From RYN-417 sp043745485 (GTDB taxonomy: Bacteria > Patescibacteriota > Saccharimonadia > Saccharimonadales > JACDBH01): a stretch of DNA of 7,377 nucleotides. Positions 5,934 through 7,377 of this stretch are shown one piece after another; within the stretch, counting starts at the first letter, position 1, and each line of letters starts with the position of its first letter. A program made the position numbers and the translations under genes. The notes below the pieces were generated by a model that worked only from the letters and a program-made list of their open reading frames with translations, was not told the origin of the DNA and ran no database searches. Where the stretch lies: contig JAYTSU010000015.1 of the NCBI GenBank assembly GCA_043745485.1, positions 1 to 7,377 on the forward strand, given 5' to 3'.

Positions 5934-6944
5934 ATGAACCAAGAGCTACTTAATGATGCGATATCACGTAGGTCGTTTCTGCAAACCGGTCTTGCTGCGG
6001 TTGGCGCTGCTGCACTGGGCAGTGGTGCCGTACTACTCGGTGGCTGTGGGGAACCACAATATGTCGCGGCGGAGCCACACCCTGCAGACATAGCCAGCTT
6101 GGGAATAAATGGGGCAGCATCAACGGATGGTTTGCTACCAGCCGTACGGCTGGAACCACCAATCAGGCAGAATGACCCAAACAACCAGAATATTAGAGAA
6201 CTTTTTCAGGCAGGTGCTTTGTATAGAACATTTGATGTCGGCGGTCAGAAACTTTTGACGTTGACGCTGGATGACGGCCCGTGGCCGACAAATACCATAG
6301 CTATTATGGACACTTTGGCCAGGAATGGCCTGGAAGGGATTGCTACTTTCTTTCAAGTCGGTGACAATATGCTCCAGTTTTTAGCTATTGCTCAAGAAGT
6401 ACGTGACAGGGGGTATTTGATTGGGAATCATAGCAAAACTCACAGTACCTATGTGCCAAGTGGTATTGCGGCCGAGATAACTCCTGCACAAAAGCAATTT
6501 ATGGACTATCTAGGTATTACGCCTGACATTTTCCGCTCTCCGGGCTTGACGGCCGGACAGGTTATCCAAGACGTGCTGTTTCAGCTGGGCATGTGCAATA
6601 TATTTACCGATACTGACCCGCATGACTGGGCAATGCCACGTCTAACATCACAAGAAATAATTAACAATGTAAACAACCAGCTGCATCCAGGGCTTGTGCT
6701 ACTGCTGCATGATGGCGGGTCACACACCCAGACGGTTAATGCAATCCAAGGAATAATCGATGTCGCACGCGCCAAGAGCTACACGTTTGTAACAATGAAA
6801 CAGATGATGCAGGCAGCCAAAGGGGCGGTGTTTACGACGCAACGCGCACAAATATACGAGCCGCGGCTCATTGCCCCAGATTATAGTGGGGATACGTTTG
6901 ACAGAAATGCAGAGCTTGCGGCAATAGGTTTGCAAGCAGCTTAG
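5934..6944 (+). CDS. Tat-exported lipoprotein polysaccharide deacetylase (NodB domain)
   Basis: A 336-residue metal-dependent carbohydrate esterase (CE4 type) that should remove N-acetyl groups from a cell-envelope or extracellular glycan such as peptidoglycan or chitin-like oligomers. All five NodB motifs are present. TLDDGP (111-116) supplies the catalytic base D113 and metal ligand D114, and H166-S-K-T-H170 gives the metal histidines. The other three are RSPG (201-204, usually RxPY), D228-P-H-D231-W232, and LLLHDGG (256-262) with H259. The N-terminus carries a Tat-type signal, SRRSFLQTG (11-19), an alanine/glycine-rich hydrophobic core, and a lipobox-like LGGC with C38. The mature protein is therefore predicted to be a folded lipoprotein anchored at the outer face of the membrane. 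A linker (about 39-100) precedes the enzyme domain, and a 40-residue tail follows it. It is divergent to the four-cysteine membrane gene. Glycan specificity cannot be read from the sequence. Confidence 0.95.
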   Translation: MNQELLNDAISRRSFLQTGLAAVGAAALGSGAVLLGGCGEPQYVAAEPHPADIASLGINGAASTDGLLPAVRLEPPIRQNDPNNQNIRELFQAGALYRTFDVGGQKLLTLTLDDGPWPTNTIAIMDTLARNGLEGIATFFQVGDNMLQFLAIAQEVRDRGYLIGNHSKTHSTYVPSGIAAEITPAQKQFMDYLGITPDIFRSPGLTAGQVIQDVLFQLGMCNIFTDTDPHDWAMPRLTSQEIINNVNNQLHPGLVLLLHDGGSHTQTVNAIQGIIDVARAKSYTFVTMKQMMQAAKGAVFTTQRAQIYEPRLIAPDYSGDTFDRNAELAAIGLQAA

Positions 6945-6973
6945 TTTTAAAAAGATTACATATTTAGTCCACA

Positions 6974-6995
6974 AACTGTGATATTTATCACAGTT
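6974..6995. promoter_or_regulatory. CRP/FNR-type palindromic operator
   Basis: A 22-bp inverted repeat, perfect except for the two central bases, with the core TGTGA (6977-6981), six bases, then TCACA (6988-6992), flanked by AAC and GTT. This is the consensus architecture bound by cAMP receptor protein and relatives such as GlxR. Its centre (6984.5) is about 59.5 bp upstream of the transcript start predicted at 7044, close to the class I activator position of -61.5. No T-run follows, so it is unlikely to be an intrinsic terminator for the deacetylase gene. The cognate regulator is not in the window. Confidence 0.6.
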
Positions 6996-7008
6996 ATGAT
7001 GCTCATGC

Positions 7009-7037
7009 TTGATATTACACTTCAAAAACAGTATAGT
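7009..7037 (+). promoter_or_regulatory. Predicted sigma70-type promoter of the right-edge exported protein
   Basis: TTGATA (7009-7014), a 17-bp spacer and TATAGT (7032-7037) each match the consensus at 5 of 6 positions. The predicted start near 7044 leaves an A/T-rich leader of about 51 nt before the ATG at 7095, unlike the near-leaderless genes. The CRP-type palindrome lies just upstream. Confidence 0.6.
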
Positions 7038-7094
7038 AATACTTAATTAATTCATTAAAAACTAAGCACAGTTGATCGGTAGAAAGCATAAATT

Positions 7095-7377
7095 ATGTCA
7101 TCAAACGAAGCGTTATTAAACTCAAACATTAATTCACTAGAGTCTACAGGTGTGTACGAGCCTGGCATTAGCCGTAATCCAGTTCGAAGAATTCTTATGG
7201 GCGTAGCAGCCCTTGCGGCATCTGTCGGAGTTGGTATTGTGCAGGAAGGTGTAGCTCATGCGGAGCTCACACGTATTCCCGCCGGCCAAACAGTCTGTAC
7301 TGACCTAGGCGTTGAGCATGCTGGTCAAGTAGCTGCCCTCAATGCAACTGTAACCGAAGGTGTAGCTAATGGCTTTA
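7095..7377 (+). CDS. Exported protein of unknown function, N-terminal part
   Basis: Ninety-four residues are visible and the frame stays open at the right edge. A polar N-region of about 30 residues precedes R31-R32-I-L-M-G and a hydrophobic alanine/glycine/valine core (about 33-49), ending in AHA (54-56), a good signal peptidase I site. The long N-region and twin arginine would fit Tat export, although the residues around RR are not the full consensus and Sec export is possible. The mature part begins ELTRIPAGQTVCTD and has one cysteine so far; I do not recognise it. The ATG at 7095 has only a weak purine stretch (GGTAGAAAG, 7078-7086) as ribosome-binding signal. The upstream promoter and CRP-type palindrome suggest regulated, possibly strong, expression. 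Confidence 0.8.
   Translation, partial: MSSNEALLNSNINSLESTGVYEPGISRNPVRRILMGVAALAASVGVGIVQEGVAHAELTRIPAGQTVCTDLGVEHAGQVAALNATVTEGVANGF

Noticed and set aside
6974..6995. The palindrome as an intrinsic terminator of the deacetylase gene
   Set aside because: The stem is A/T-rich with a very short loop if fully paired, and no run of T follows it. Its TGTGA-N6-TCACA core and its place before a promoter fit an operator better.
6720..7025. Minus-strand open frame of 101 codons across the end of the deacetylase gene
   Set aside because: Most of it is antisense to the NodB domain and the rest runs through the CRP-type palindrome. The translation has no plausible domain.

Overview
This 7.4-kb window is bacterial chromosomal DNA of moderate GC with very compact coding. 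It holds seven protein genes: two run off the ends and five are complete. No RNA gene, insertion sequence, CRISPR array or phage gene is visible, and no stretch without a gene exceeds about 200 bases. The style (many family-less secreted or membrane proteins, tiny gaps, start codons sitting directly under promoter-like hexamers) would fit a reduced-genome lineage such as Saccharibacteria/Patescibacteria. That assignment is inference; only the YchF fragment is a usable phylogenetic marker here.

Layout. Bases 1-881, minus strand: a small YggT-like two-helix membrane protein, then the start of the universal GTPase/ATPase YchF, which has its own promoter. Bases 1011-2391, plus strand: a two-gene unit with a 1-nt gap. 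Its first gene encodes a protein with an HxD...H-x10-R pattern like Fe(II)/2-oxoglutarate oxygenases; its second product is unrecognised. Bases 2388-5830, minus strand: a small membrane-anchored protein with four extracytoplasmic cysteines, then a 946-residue surface protein combining a signal peptide, a propeller-like region, an SGNH/GDSL esterase domain, an Ig-like segment, a calcium-loop motif and a C-terminal membrane anchor. Its stop codon interlocks with that of the plus-strand pair. Bases 5934-6944, plus strand: a polysaccharide deacetylase with all five NodB motifs and a Tat-type lipoprotein signal. Base 7095 to the end: the start of another exported protein.

The right two thirds of the window looks like a cell-envelope region. 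It carries an esterase and an N-deacetylase, both predicted to act outside the membrane on acylated or acetylated polymers, next to small exported proteins of unknown role.

The most notable signals are regulatory. Four starts (431, 1050, 5830, 5934) lie 8-10 nt after a -10-like hexamer with a -35-like element 17-18 bp further up, predicting leaderless or near-leaderless mRNAs. Two others (881 and 7095) have leaders. A near-perfect 22-bp CRP/FNR-type palindrome (TGTGA-N6-TCACA) sits about 60 bp upstream of the predicted start of transcription of the last gene, which is the classic class I activator position. An 8-bp direct repeat with a 10-bp period lies between the two divergent promoters at 5840-5925.
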